DNA of 64,000 bases from SG8-41 sp963699525 (GCA_963699525.1 CAVOUI010000012.1:186001-250000), one strand, 5' to 3'; shown: positions 8,837 to 17,851, counted from the first letter of the stretch. The notes: generated by a model from the sequence alone, not told the origin. Numbers and translations are program-made.

Positions 8837-9808
8837 CTAGTCGGGCTTGATCCCGACCGTCCGCACCACTCTTCCCCACTTGTCGAGCTCCGCCCGGATG
8901 AAGGCGGACCATTCGCCGGACGCGAGGGTCCGAACCTCGATCGCTTGGCGCCCGAGTTGCTCGCGGAAATCCGCGTGGTCCGAGATCCGCTTGAGTTCAC
9001 CACGCAGCCGATCCGCGACCACGCGCGGCGTGCCCGCGGGAGTGACGACCGTGTACCAGGAGGGAACGTCGACCCCGGTCACGCCGCTTTCGGCGAGCGT
9101 CGGAATTTCCGGGGCGAGCGGCGACCGGCGGGGGCTCGTGACCGCGAGCGCCACGAGGCGGTTCGCGCGCACGAATGGCATGCTCGAGGTGATGGAGCCG
9201 AAGAAGAGATGGCTTTCGCCCGCGAGCACCGCGTTGGCCGCGGGACCGGCGCCCTTGTAAGGAATATGCACGAGGTTGACACCGGTCACCATCTTGAACA
9301 ACTCCGCCGCGAGATGCAGGTTGGTGCCGGTTCCGCTCGAGGCGTAATTGAACTTCCCGGGCTGGCTCTTCGCGACCGCGATGAATTCCTTGACCGTGCG
9401 CGCGGGCACGGAAGGGTTGATCACCACGATGTGGTAGGACGAGGCGAGGAGATCGAGGCCCGCGAAATCCCGCGCCGGGTCGTACGGCAGCTTCGAGATC
9501 GTGGGCGAGATGGCGAGCGGGCCAATGAAGCCGAGCAGCAGCGTGTAGCCGTCGGCCGGCGCCTTGGCCGCGGTGTCCGTGGCGATGACCCCGCCGCCGC
9601 CCGCGCGGTTGTCCACGACGACCTGCTGTCCGAGCGCATCGGTCAGCCGGCTCCCGATCACGCGCGCGATCAGGTCCACGCCGCCGCCGGGCGGGAACGG
9701 CACTAGCAGCCGCAGCGGCCGCGACGGATATTCGGCTGCCGCGGCATTCGCAAGCGGGGCGGACATCAGGATCGCCACCAGCAGGAAACGGTTCCAATGC
9801 GCTGCCAT
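8837..9808 (-). CDS. Bug/TctC family periplasmic substrate-binding receptor
   Basis: A 323-residue receptor. The start at 9808 (MAAHWNRFLLVAIL) gives a normal signal peptide cleaved before AEYPSRPL; an in-frame ATG at 9841 would add 11 residues of charged sequence. Visible blocks: LLVPFPPGGGVD, GGGGVIATD, DGYTLLLG, VPARTVKEF, GTGTNLHL, HIPYKGAG. Usual N-rich DNRAGGGG is retained. It is convergent with the UbiD gene at 7.3-8.8 kb and divergent from the pyrimidine genes, with roughly 80 bp between its start and pyrK. Confidence 0.92.
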   Translation of the reverse strand: MAAHWNRFLLVAILMSAPLANAAAAEYPSRPLRLLVPFPPGGGVDLIARVIGSRLTDALGQQVVVDNRAGGGGVIATDTAAKAPADGYTLLLGFIGPLAISPTISKLPYDPARDFAGLDLLASSYHIVVINPSVPARTVKEFIAVAKSQPGKFNYASSGTGTNLHLAAELFKMVTGVNLVHIPYKGAGPAANAVLAGESHLFFGSITSSMPFVRANRLVALAVTSPRRSPLAPEIPTLAESGVTGVDVPSWYTVVTPAGTPRVVADRLRGELKRISDHADFREQLGRQAIEVRTLASGEWSAFIRAELDKWGRVVRTVGIKPD

Positions 9809-9888
9809 CCTGTCTAGAATACCAGCGATTTCCCTGACCATCCGATCGCGCCGGGCTTCGAGGCCGATGCCGCGGCAGCGCGCATTCC

Positions 9889-10755
9889 ATGACCGAACAA
9901 ATCTTCGCGCACGCGGCGGCGGTGGCCGGCAAGCCGGGCAGCGGACATTCCCCGGCGGGAAGTCCGGTGGAGGAAACCCTGTGCCCCGTCGTGGCCCACG
10001 AATGGGTCAACGACGAGTACAAGCACCTCGTCGTCAAGGCAACACCGAAAGCGCTCGCCGCGCAGCCGGGTCAGTTTTTCCATCTGCTCTGTCCTTCACC
10101 TGACGAAGGCGAGATGTGGTTCCGGCGGCCGCAGAGCGTCTACCGCGTCGCCCGCTCGACCGGCCGCGTCGAGTTCCTCTACAAGATCGCCGGGCGCGGC
10201 ACCAAGGGCCTGGCGAGCCTCGAGCCCGGCGACACGCTCAACATGCTCGGACCCCTGGGCGTCGGCTTCAAGCTCGAGCCGCAATGGAAGAACGTGGTCG
10301 TGCTTGGCCGCGGCGTCGGGCTCGCGACGATGGCGCCGATCTCCCAGTTGGCCGGCGAGCGCGGCGTGCGCGTGACGGCAATCCTGAGCGCGCGCAGCGA
10401 GGAGCTCGCGATGGCCGCCGATCTCTTCGAGACCGTCGGCACGGTCATCAAGGTGCTCGACAGCGACGGCACGAGCGCGGTGGAGAACGTCGAGGCGATC
10501 CTGCGCCGGCTGATCGCGGAGCGGAAGGCCGACGCATTTTTCACGTGCGGCTCGAACCGTCTCATGCAGCTGATGAAGCGGCTCGGAAAGCAGCACAACA
10601 TCCCCGGCCAGATGGCGATGGAGCAGATCATGGCGTGCGGGCTCGGGCCCTGCTACATCTGCGTGCGCACCTTCGAAGTCGACGGCAAGCTCGAAATGCG
10701 CCGCGTCTGCGTGGAAGGCCCGGTGTTCGATCTGCAGGAGTGCCTCGGATGGTAG
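9889..10755 (+). CDS. pyrK: Dihydroorotate dehydrogenase electron-transfer subunit (PyrK-like)
   Basis: A 288-residue ferredoxin-reductase-type protein. An FAD-binding block RRPQSVYR is near residue 80, a nucleotide-binding region VVVLGRGVGLATM near 140, and a C-terminal Cys cluster CGLGPCYIC plus a Cys about 15 residues later binds [2Fe-2S], matching PyrK of class 1B dihydroorotate dehydrogenase. In the family this subunit passes electrons from the FMN subunit to NAD. It overlaps the downstream pyrD by 7 bp (ATGGTAG), which supports the assignment over other ferredoxin reductases. The N-terminal ~40 residues are longer than usual. Confidence 0.88.
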   Translation: MTEQIFAHAAAVAGKPGSGHSPAGSPVEETLCPVVAHEWVNDEYKHLVVKATPKALAAQPGQFFHLLCPSPDEGEMWFRRPQSVYRVARSTGRVEFLYKIAGRGTKGLASLEPGDTLNMLGPLGVGFKLEPQWKNVVVLGRGVGLATMAPISQLAGERGVRVTAILSARSEELAMAADLFETVGTVIKVLDSDGTSAVENVEAILRRLIAERKADAFFTCGSNRLMQLMKRLGKQHNIPGQMAMEQIMACGLGPCYICVRTFEVDGKLEMRRVCVEGPVFDLQECLGW

Positions 10756-11696
10756 ACATGTCGGTCCGGATCGGAGCTGTCACGCTTCCCAACCCGGTGC
10801 TACCGGCCTCGGGGACGTTCTCCACGGAGTTGTCGCAGGTGATCGATCTCAACCGGCTGGGAGGGCTCGTCACCAAGACGGTGTCGCGCAACTACCGGGC
10901 GGGCAATCCGCCGCCGCGGGTATCGGAAATCGAGGCCGGCATGATCAATTCCATCGGCCTGCCGACCAAGGGGCTCCGATACTTTCTCGACGTGCAGCTT
11001 CCGGAATACCGGCGCTTCACGCCCCCGGTCATCGCCAGCGTGACCTCCACTGACATCGAGGACTTCGCCGCCATGGCGCGAGAGGTGAGCGTGCCCGGTG
11101 TCGCCGCGATCGAGCTCAACATCTCGTGCCCGACGCGCGAGCCGGGCGGCGGCAACTTTGCGTTGAACGAGGAGCACACCTTCAAGGTGGTGAAGCGCTG
11201 CCGGGAGGCGACGCCAAAGCCGCTGTGGGCCAAGCTTTCCCCCAACGCGGGCGACATCTCCGCGGTGGCGGAGGCGGCCGAGAAGGCCGGCGCGGACGCG
11301 ATCACCGTGTCGAACACGATCCTCGGCCTCAAGATCAACCTGGAGACGTTCCGCTCCTGCATCGGTCAGGGCTACGGCGGGATTTCCGGCCCCGGCGTCA
11401 AGGCCATCATTCTGCGGATGGTCCACCAGTGCGCGAAGTGCGTGAGGATCCCGATCATCGGTTGCGGCGGCATCATGAAGGCGGAGGACGTGGTCGAATA
11501 TCTGCTCGCGGGCGCAACCGCGGTCGAGATCGGTTACCTCAATTTCCGCAACCCCACCGGCATGATCGCGATCATCGAGGGGCTGGAGAAGTGGTGCGAG
11601 CGGCGCGGCTTCAGGCGCATCTCCGATCTCACCGGCGCGATGCTCGACCATCCGCCGCGCGACACCTACGAAGCCGGGAAGATGGGGATCAGCTGA
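10749..11696 (+). CDS. pyrD: Dihydroorotate dehydrogenase catalytic subunit, class 1B type
   Basis: A 315-residue FMN barrel that oxidises dihydroorotate to orotate in de novo pyrimidine synthesis. The motif LNISCPTREPGGGN places the catalytic Cys at about residue 127, diagnostic of class 1 cytosolic enzymes; class 2 membrane enzymes use Ser. VTKTVS near the N-terminus and IPIIGCGGI near residue 235 bind FMN. The ATG at 10749 lies inside the pyrK stop region; an ATG at 10758 is an alternative. Lying between pyrK and pyrC is strong context. A dihydropyrimidine dehydrogenase PreA-like role is possible but less likely beside a true dihydroorotase. Confidence 0.88.
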   Translation: MVDMSVRIGAVTLPNPVLPASGTFSTELSQVIDLNRLGGLVTKTVSRNYRAGNPPPRVSEIEAGMINSIGLPTKGLRYFLDVQLPEYRRFTPPVIASVTSTDIEDFAAMAREVSVPGVAAIELNISCPTREPGGGNFALNEEHTFKVVKRCREATPKPLWAKLSPNAGDISAVAEAAEKAGADAITVSNTILGLKINLETFRSCIGQGYGGISGPGVKAIILRMVHQCAKCVRIPIIGCGGIMKAEDVVEYLLAGATAVEIGYLNFRNPTGMIAIIEGLEKWCERRGFRRISDLTGAMLDHPPRDTYEAGKMGIS

Positions 11697-11698
11697 CC

Positions 11699-12739
11699 GT
11701 GGAACGCATTACCCTCCGCAAGCCCGACGACTGGCACCTGCACGTGCGCGACGGCGCGATGCTGAAGGCGGCGCTGCCGTTCACCGTGCGCCACTTCGGC
11801 CGCGCCATCATCATGCCCAACCTGCTGCCGCCGGTTTGCACGGTCAAGCAGGCGGAGGCCTACCGCGAGCGGATCCGCAGGGCGCTGCCGACGGGCTCGA
11901 AATTCGAACCGCTGATGACCTGCTACATGACGCACGATACGGACCCGGACGAAGTGGAGGCCGGCTTCCGCGCGGGTGTCTTCACCGGCGTCAAGATCTA
12001 CCCGGCAAACGTGACGACCAACTCCGCTGCCGGGGTCTCGGACTACCGCGAGATCCGCCGTGTCGTCGAGCGCATGGAGAAAATCGGCATGCGGCTCCTG
12101 ATCCACGGCGAGGTGATCGACCCGGAAGTCGACGTGTTCGATCGCGAGGCGATATTCATCGAGCGCGAGCTCGCGCCCCTCACGCGCGACTTTCCGGGGC
12201 TCAAGGTGATCCTCGAGCACGTCTCGTCGAAGGTGGGCGTGGATTTCGTGCGCTCGAAGGCGGGGCAGGTGGGCGGCACGATCACGCCCTACCACCTCAT
12301 GTTGACGCGCACCGACTGGCTCGGTTGGGGCAATCGCCCCTACATGTACTGCGCGCCCGTCATCAAGACCGTGAAGGACCGCGCCGCGCTGCGCGCCGCC
12401 GCGACCTCGGGCGAAAGCAGCTTCTTCCTGGGGACCGACTCCGCGCCGCATCCGGTGAAGCGCAAGCTCGACGTGGTCGGCGCCGCGGGACTGTTCAACT
12501 CGCCGGTCGCGATCGAGTCCTACGCGCAGGTGTTCGCGGAGGAGAACGCGCTCGACAAGCTCGAAGCGTTTGCCTCGTTGAACGGCCCGCGGCACTACGG
12601 GCTGGCGCCCAACTCCGAGACGATCACGCTCGAGCGCGCGCCATGGCAGGCGCCGGCGGAAATGAAGGTGGACGGCCCCGACGAGCGCGCGCTCATACAC
12701 CGCGGCGGCGAGACGATACCCTGGCGCGTCGTTTCCTGA
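11699..12739 (+). CDS. pyrC: Dihydroorotase, PyrC type
   Basis: A 346-residue enzyme, close to the 348 residues of E. coli PyrC, that cyclises carbamoyl-aspartate to dihydroorotate. Zinc ligands are visible: WHLHVRDG (His13, His15), the carbamylated Lys in GVKIYPAN (~98), LLIHGEV, ILEHVSS and the GTDSAPH aspartate. Only a GTG at 11699, two bases after the pyrD stop, gives a full-length start. pyrK-pyrD-pyrC therefore form a tight unit for steps three and four of the pathway. No frame damage and normal codon use. Confidence 0.95.
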   Translation: MERITLRKPDDWHLHVRDGAMLKAALPFTVRHFGRAIIMPNLLPPVCTVKQAEAYRERIRRALPTGSKFEPLMTCYMTHDTDPDEVEAGFRAGVFTGVKIYPANVTTNSAAGVSDYREIRRVVERMEKIGMRLLIHGEVIDPEVDVFDREAIFIERELAPLTRDFPGLKVILEHVSSKVGVDFVRSKAGQVGGTITPYHLMLTRTDWLGWGNRPYMYCAPVIKTVKDRAALRAAATSGESSFFLGTDSAPHPVKRKLDVVGAAGLFNSPVAIESYAQVFAEENALDKLEAFASLNGPRHYGLAPNSETITLERAPWQAPAEMKVDGPDERALIHRGGETIPWRVVS

Positions 12740-12748
12740 TCGGAAGAA

Positions 12749-13309
12749 ATGGAGTTCGACAGCACTCTGGAAGTCCCGCTGCCGCTCGCCGAAGCGTGGC
12801 GGGTCCTGCTCGACATCCGGCGCATCGCCACCTGCATTCCGGGTGCCGAGCTGACCGAAGTCGTGGACGAGCGCACCTACAGGGGCAAAGTCGCGGTGCG
12901 CGTCGGGCCGGTGGCTCTGTCGCTCGCCGGGCACGCGCGGCTTGAGGAAATCGATGAAACGAATCACCGGGCGCGCGTCCGGGCCCAGGGCTCGGATCCC
13001 AAGGGCCGCGGCAGTGCCGACTCGGTGATCGAATTCCGGCTCGAGCCAGCGGGCGCCGCGACCCGCGTGCGGATTCACTCCGACGTGAAGCTGGCGGGCG
13101 CGATCGCTCAATACGGCCGCGGCGCCGGCATGATCCAGAGCGTCGCCTCGCAGCTGATCGGGCAATTCGGCGAAGCGCTCAAAGCGCAGATCGCACAGGC
13201 GGGAGCCGGGAAGGAGCCCGGCGCCGCCAAGCCGATCTCGGGACTGACGGTGCTTGGAAAGGCGGCGTGGGACTCCGTCGCCAGGCCGTCCGGAAAGCCG
13301 CGAGAGTGA
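12749..13309 (+). CDS. CoxG-like SRPBCC protein, molybdenum hydroxylase accessory
   Basis: A 186-residue protein of the CoxG/SRPBCC fold, starting MEFDSTLEVPLP with a GGAAGAA site. The block IPGAELTEV and the pattern YRGKVAVRVGPV are typical of the 'CO dehydrogenase subunit G' family, helper proteins that in carboxydotrophs recruit the hydroxylase to the membrane. The C-terminal tail after residue ~150 is Ala/Gly/Pro-rich. It is the first gene of a four-gene set with FAD, 2Fe-2S and Mo subunits, and begins only 9 bp after pyrC, so it may be read from the pyrimidine promoter too. Confidence 0.88.
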   Translation: MEFDSTLEVPLPLAEAWRVLLDIRRIATCIPGAELTEVVDERTYRGKVAVRVGPVALSLAGHARLEEIDETNHRARVRAQGSDPKGRGSADSVIEFRLEPAGAATRVRIHSDVKLAGAIAQYGRGAGMIQSVASQLIGQFGEALKAQIAQAGAGKEPGAAKPISGLTVLGKAAWDSVARPSGKPRE

Positions 13310-13329
13310 TCTTCGAATAGACAGGGTTC

Positions 13330-14187
13330 ATGAAAGCCGCGCCGTTTAGATACCACGCGCCGCGGACCGTGGAGGAGGCGGTGGCGCTGCTTGCCAAGGT
13401 CGCGCCGCGGGATGGGCGGGTGCTGGCGGGCGGCCAGAGCCTCGTTCCGGCAATGGCGTTGCGGCTCGCGCGCCCGGCGCATCTCGTCGACATCAACGGC
13501 GTGAAGGATCTCGGGCGGCTTGCGGTGGAGGCAGGAGAGCTGGTGGTGGGCGCCTGCGTGCGCCATGCAGCCTTCCATCGTCCGGTCGTGGACGGGCCCC
13601 TGGGTCGGCTCCTGTCGGAGGTGGCGCGCCACATCGCGCACGTTCCGATCCGCACCCGCGGCACGCTCTGCGGCAGCCTCGCGCACGCCGATCCCGCGTC
13701 GGAATGGTGCCTCGTCGCCGCGACGCTGAGCGCGCGAATGACAGCCCGCAGCGTGCGGGGCGCCCGCACGATCGCGGCCGCCGATTTCTTCCGCGGCGCG
13801 ATGGCGACGGCGCTCGAGGCCGACGAACTGCTGGCGGAAGCGCGCATTCCGCTGCTCCCATCCGACGCCCGCTTCGGATTCTCGGAATTCAGCCGGCGTG
13901 CCGGGGATTTCGCGATTGCGATGGCGCTGGCAACTTTTCGCCTTCGCGACGGAGTCATGACCGAGCCGCGCGTGGGGATCGGAGGCGTCGAAGACGCGCC
14001 ACGCCGTATCGCACAAGCGGAGGCGGCGCTGGAAGGAAAGCGGCCGGGCCGGGACGCATTCCTCGCCGCCGCGGACCGCGTCGCCAGCGCCGTCGCGCCC
14101 CTCGATGATGCCCGCTACCCGGCGCGCTACCGGCGCGACGTGGCGCAGGCGATGGCGCGCCGCGCCCTGGAAATGGCGGTCGCATGA
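13330..14187 (+). CDS. FAD-binding medium subunit, xanthine dehydrogenase/CO dehydrogenase family
   Basis: A 285-residue CoxM-type subunit that relays electrons from the iron-sulfur subunit to the acceptor. FAD contacts are seen at VLAGGQSLVPAMALRLARP (residues ~34-52) and RTRGTLCGSLAHADPASEW (~113-131), the family's TIGG-like motif being replaced by TLCGSL. Its stop overlaps the start of the 2Fe-2S subunit gene in an ATGA, so the subunits are translationally coupled. FadD-type or vanillyl oxidases share the fold, but gene order settles the assignment. Confidence 0.92.
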   Translation: MKAAPFRYHAPRTVEEAVALLAKVAPRDGRVLAGGQSLVPAMALRLARPAHLVDINGVKDLGRLAVEAGELVVGACVRHAAFHRPVVDGPLGRLLSEVARHIAHVPIRTRGTLCGSLAHADPASEWCLVAATLSARMTARSVRGARTIAAADFFRGAMATALEADELLAEARIPLLPSDARFGFSEFSRRAGDFAIAMALATFRLRDGVMTEPRVGIGGVEDAPRRIAQAEAALEGKRPGRDAFLAAADRVASAVAPLDDARYPARYRRDVAQAMARRALEMAVA

Positions 14188-14660
14188 GGACCGGCGTCAA
14201 GCTCAACATCAACGGCCGGGATTACCCCGTCGAGGTCGAACCGCGAAAGACGCTCGCCGACGCGATCCGCGAGGATTGCGGTCAGACGGGGACGCACACC
14301 GGGTGCGAGCACGGCGTGTGCGGCGCCTGCACCGTGCTCCTCGACGGCGAGCCGGTGCGCTCCTGCCTGCTCTTCGCGGTGCAGGCCGCAGGACGGAAGA
14401 TCCGCACCGTGGAGGGGCTCGCCGACGGGGAGAAGCTGCACCCGCTGCAGCGCGCCTTCATCGAGCACCACGGGCTGCAGTGCGGCTACTGCACGCCAGG
14501 CTTCCTGATGCTCGCCGCCGGCGCGCTCGAGCGTAATCCCGATATCGGCGACGCGGAGTTGCTGGAGATCCTGTCGGCGAATCTCTGCCGCTGCACCGGC
14601 TACAAGAACATCGTCGCGGCCGTGCGCGCGGCGGCGGCAGAAATGAGGGTGCGCCGGTGA
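14184..14660 (+). CDS. 2Fe-2S small subunit, xanthine dehydrogenase/CO dehydrogenase family
   Basis: A 158-residue CoxS-type electron-transfer subunit with two [2Fe-2S] centres. The plant-ferredoxin-like set is Cys41, Cys46, Cys49 and Cys61 (CEHGVCGAC...C); the second set is in CGYCTPGF near residue 98 and CRCTGYKNI near residue 136. Length is standard. It overlaps the FAD subunit by 4 bp upstream and the Mo subunit by 4 bp downstream, an unbroken coupled operon. The soluble cytoplasmic location is inferred from the absence of a signal peptide. Confidence 0.95.
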   Translation: MRTGVKLNINGRDYPVEVEPRKTLADAIREDCGQTGTHTGCEHGVCGACTVLLDGEPVRSCLLFAVQAAGRKIRTVEGLADGEKLHPLQRAFIEHHGLQCGYCTPGFLMLAAGALERNPDIGDAELLEILSANLCRCTGYKNIVAAVRAAAAEMRVRR

Positions 14661-16960
14661 AAGCGAAATTCATCGGCCAATCGGTCCAGCGCCTGGAAGA
14701 TCTGCCGCTCGTCACCGGGCGCGGCCGTTTCGCGGGGGACGTCAATTTTCCGAACCAGGTACACATGCGCGTCGTGCGCTCGGGGCATGCGCACGGCAGG
14801 ATCCGATCCGTTGATGTGACGCAAGCGCAGGCCGCGCCCGGCGTCGTCGCTGCATGGACCGCAGCCGACGTCGCGGGCCTGAGGCGGATCGCGCTGCGCG
14901 AGGGGCCCGACGCGAGGCTCGAGCCGTACCTGCAACCGGTGCTGGCGGGTGAGCGGGTGCGCTACGTCGGCGAGCCGGTTGCGGTCGTCTTCGCCGAGGA
15001 TCCTTACCTCGCCGAGGACGCCGCGGAGGCCGTCAGCGTGGAAGTGGAGGAGCTGCCCGTCGTGCTGGACGCCCACGAGCCGCCCTCCGAATTCGCGCCC
15101 GGACGATCCAACGAGCCGCTGGTCCTGCGCAAGGGATTCGGCGATGTCGATGCCGCCTTCCGCGCCGCGCACGCTGTCGTCGAGCTCGACCTTTCGATTG
15201 GCCGCCATTCGGGGGTGCCGCTGGAAACCCGCGGGGCCATTGCGCGCTACGACCCCGCGCGCGATCTGATCCGGATGTACGGCGCAGCCAAGGTGCCGCA
15301 CCGCACTCGCGACGGCATCGCGCACGTGCTTGGCCGTGATCCCGCCACCGTGCACCTCCATGAGGGTCACGTGGGCGGCGGCTTCGGCGTGCGCGGGGAG
15401 GTCTATCCCGAGGACGTGCTGGTGTGCCTCGGCGCGCTGCGGCTCGCCCGGCCGGTCAAGTGGATCGAGGATCGCTACGAGAATCTGATTGCGACCAACC
15501 ACTCACGGCAGCAGCGGCACCGGGTGCGCGCCGCGGTAGATGCCGCGGGCCACGTGCTCGCGATCGACGACGAGTTCTTTCACGACCAGGGCGCCTACCC
15601 GCGCACGCATGGCGCGCGGGTCGTGGACCTCACCGCGGCGATGCTACTGGGACCCTATCACGTGCCCGCCTATCGCATTGCAGGGCATTACCGCCTGACC
15701 AACAAGACGCCGGCCGCGACCTACCGTTCGCCCGGTCGCTACGAGGGCAGTTTCGTGCGGGAGAGGCTGCTCGACGCCATCGCGGCTCGGCTCGGCATTG
15801 ACCCGATCGAGACGCGACGCCGCAACCTGATCCCGAAAGCGGCGCTGCCGTACCGGCGCGAGCTCAGTGCTATTGGCGACGATGTCGTTCTCGACTCGGG
15901 CGACTACCGCGGGTTGCTCGAAAAGGCGCTGGCGGGCGCCGGCTGGCAGAAATTGCAGGAGGACTTGAAGCGCCGCCGCACGGCGGGCGAGACGGTCGGC
16001 GCGGGCATCGCCATGTACCTGGAGAAAAGCGGGCTCGGACCGCGTGACGGCGCGCAGGTGACGGTGGATCACACAGGCGGCGTCGAAGTCGTCACCGGGT
16101 CCGCTTCGCTGGGGCAAGGGGTCGAGACGGTCATGGCGCAGATCTGCGCCGATGCGTTGGGCGTGGACTACCAGCGGGTCCGCGTGATCCACGGCCAGAC
16201 CGACCGGATCGCCAAGGGCATCGGCGCGCATGCATCCCGCGCAACCGTCATGACCGGCTCGGCGGTGCACGTCGCCGCGACCCAGGTGCGCGCAAAGGCA
16301 ATCGCGGCGGCCGCGACGTTGATGCGGGTCCCCGTGAATGCGCTGGACATCATCGACGGAAAAGTGGTGCGCAAGGACAGTCCGGATGCGATTTCGATGG
16401 ACCTCGGCGAGGTGGCGCGATCGCAGGCGTCGGCTCCCGATGCACCCGGCTTGTCCGCCGAGGGCTGGTTTGAAACCGCTCACCAGAATTACCCGTACGG
16501 TGTCCACGTGGCCGTCGTGAAGGTGGACCGCGAAACCGGCGGTGTGAACGTCGAGCAGTTTCTCATCGCCTACGACGTCGGGCGTGCGGTCAACCCGATG
16601 CTGGTCGCGGGCCAGCTGGCCGGCGGTTTCGCCCAGGGCCTGGGGGGCGCGCTGCTGGAGGAGTTCGAGTACGACGGGCGCGGGCAGCCGCTCTCGGTCA
16701 CCTTTGCCGACTACCTGATTCCCACCGCATCCGAAACGCCGATGGTGAACGTCCTTCTCTCGGAGGACGCGCCGAGCCCGCTCAATCCGCTTGGGCTAAA
16801 GGGTGCGGGCGAGGGCGGGATCACCGCGGTGGGCGCGGCGGTGGCCGCGGCGATCGACGATGCGATCGGCATTCCCGGCGCCGTGACGAGGCTGCCGGTC
16901 ACGCCGGTGCGGCTGAAGGAAATTCTCGATCGCGCGGCCGGCAGCGGCGGGAAACCCTGA
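14657..16960 (+). CDS. Molybdopterin-binding large subunit, xanthine dehydrogenase/aldehyde oxidase family
   Basis: A 767-residue catalytic subunit, starting at GTG 14657 inside the stop of the 2Fe-2S gene (GTGA). The domain order is the a/b hammerhead (VTGRGRFAGDV, residue ~18), GGGFGVRGE near 240, a SLGQGVETVM motif near 485 and the C-terminal GAGEGG with the catalytic Glu near 716. The active-site loop reads ATYRSPGRYEGSF, lacking the Cys of form I CO dehydrogenase, so the operon probably hydroxylates an aldehyde, purine-like or aromatic acid substrate. It resembles, but is not a close copy of, the truncated homologue at the left edge of the window. Confidence 0.93.
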   Translation: MKAKFIGQSVQRLEDLPLVTGRGRFAGDVNFPNQVHMRVVRSGHAHGRIRSVDVTQAQAAPGVVAAWTAADVAGLRRIALREGPDARLEPYLQPVLAGERVRYVGEPVAVVFAEDPYLAEDAAEAVSVEVEELPVVLDAHEPPSEFAPGRSNEPLVLRKGFGDVDAAFRAAHAVVELDLSIGRHSGVPLETRGAIARYDPARDLIRMYGAAKVPHRTRDGIAHVLGRDPATVHLHEGHVGGGFGVRGEVYPEDVLVCLGALRLARPVKWIEDRYENLIATNHSRQQRHRVRAAVDAAGHVLAIDDEFFHDQGAYPRTHGARVVDLTAAMLLGPYHVPAYRIAGHYRLTNKTPAATYRSPGRYEGSFVRERLLDAIAARLGIDPIETRRRNLIPKAALPYRRELSAIGDDVVLDSGDYRGLLEKALAGAGWQKLQEDLKRRRTAGETVGAGIAMYLEKSGLGPRDGAQVTVDHTGGVEVVTGSASLGQGVETVMAQICADALGVDYQRVRVIHGQTDRIAKGIGAHASRATVMTGSAVHVAATQVRAKAIAAAATLMRVPVNALDIIDGKVVRKDSPDAISMDLGEVARSQASAPDAPGLSAEGWFETAHQNYPYGVHVAVVKVDRETGGVNVEQFLIAYDVGRAVNPMLVAGQLAGGFAQGLGGALLEEFEYDGRGQPLSVTFADYLIPTASETPMVNVLLSEDAPSPLNPLGLKGAGEGGITAVGAAVAAAIDDAIGIPGAVTRLPVTPVRLKEILDRAAGSGGKP

Positions 16961-17002
16961 ATACGGCGCCCGGAGTTTCGACGCGCCGATCCGCGCCCGT
17001 TT

Positions 17003-17851
17003 TCAGGCCAGGTTGAAGCGCTTCGACCGGACGAATGCGCCGAAGTCGGCGCGCTCGGATACCGAGTATTGCCGGGCCTTGTCCTCCGACCAGCCGTAGA
17101 AGTCCGCGTTCTTGTAGCGATCGGAGTAACGCTGCCTGCGGTAGGGCAGCAGTGCGTGCCGGCGCCGGTCGTAGGCCTCGATGCGTTCCCTGGAGCCGGA
17201 CTCGTCGTAGCGGTCCACGTGCACCGTGACTTCCAGCGGCAGGCGCGGCGTGATGCGGCCGGACTCGGCGGGGTAGCCCACGCACAGTCCCGCAACCGGA
17301 AACACCCAGTCGGGCAGCGCGAGGAGGCGGGAGAGCTCGTGTGGATGGTTGCGCACGTGGCTGATGGGGCACGCGCCGAGGCCGACCGCTTCCGCCGCCC
17401 GGATGAAGCTCATCATCACGAGCGCGGCGTCCACCGCGGCGTTCAGAAAGTGGTCGAGATGATCGTTGGCGAACGGCTTGCCGCGCCATTCGCCGACTTG
17501 CCGGATGCGGCGGTTGTTCGCAACGAACACCAGGAACACGGGCGCATCGGCGATCCACGGCATGTCGGGAATGCCGTCGGCAATGGCTTTCACCGTCGCG
17601 CGGTCGGCGACGTGGATCACGTCGGCTTGCTGCAAATCCGACTTCGAAGGTGCCGAGAACGCGCACGCGAGCAGCAGCCGCAGCAAGGCGGGATCGACCG
17701 GGCGGCTTGCGAACTTGCGGTGCGAGCGATGCTCGGCCATCCGCGCGAGCTCGTCGAGCCCGGGCAGGTCCGGGTTGACGGCAGGTGCTGTGCCGAATCG
17801 CTCCGAGAGCGCGGCATCGAGGCGTTGCGCGGGACTGAGGGGTGGCGGCAT
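17003..17851 (-). CDS. Nitroreductase family protein
   Basis: A 282-residue FMN-dependent NAD(P)H oxidoreductase of the nitroreductase superfamily. The FMN-binding start RSHRKFASRPVD is near residue 33, SAPSKSDLQQ near 62, and VGLGACPISHVRNHP near 155. The start at 17851 (MPPPLSPAQ) has an AAGGA site 8 bases upstream and is preferred over an in-frame ATG at 17905. It is longer than most nitroreductases (about 200-240 residues) owing to a C-terminal Arg/Tyr-rich tail. Convergent with the molybdenum operon; the 80 bp upstream hold the divergent rpsP promoter. Substrate unknown. Confidence 0.88.
   Translation of the reverse strand: MPPPLSPAQRLDAALSERFGTAPAVNPDLPGLDELARMAEHRSHRKFASRPVDPALLRLLLACAFSAPSKSDLQQADVIHVADRATVKAIADGIPDMPWIADAPVFLVFVANNRRIRQVGEWRGKPFANDHLDHFLNAAVDAALVMMSFIRAAEAVGLGACPISHVRNHPHELSRLLALPDWVFPVAGLCVGYPAESGRITPRLPLEVTVHVDRYDESGSRERIEAYDRRRHALLPYRRQRYSDRYKNADFYGWSEDKARQYSVSERADFGAFVRSKRFNLA

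Noticed and set aside
8818..8838. Palindrome GAAGGATCCTTC between UbiD and Bug genes as a terminator
   Set aside because: Six-base palindrome without loop or T-run and overlapping a stop codon; probably chance.
9889..10755. Sulfite reductase-like or nitrate-assimilation ferredoxin reductase
   Set aside because: C-terminal 2Fe-2S Cys spacing and the 7-bp overlap with a class 1 PyrD favour PyrK.
12749..16960. Carbon monoxide dehydrogenase (coxGMSL)
   Set aside because: Gene order fits, but the large subunit lacks the AYRCSFR loop of form I; only the family, not CO oxidation, is supported.
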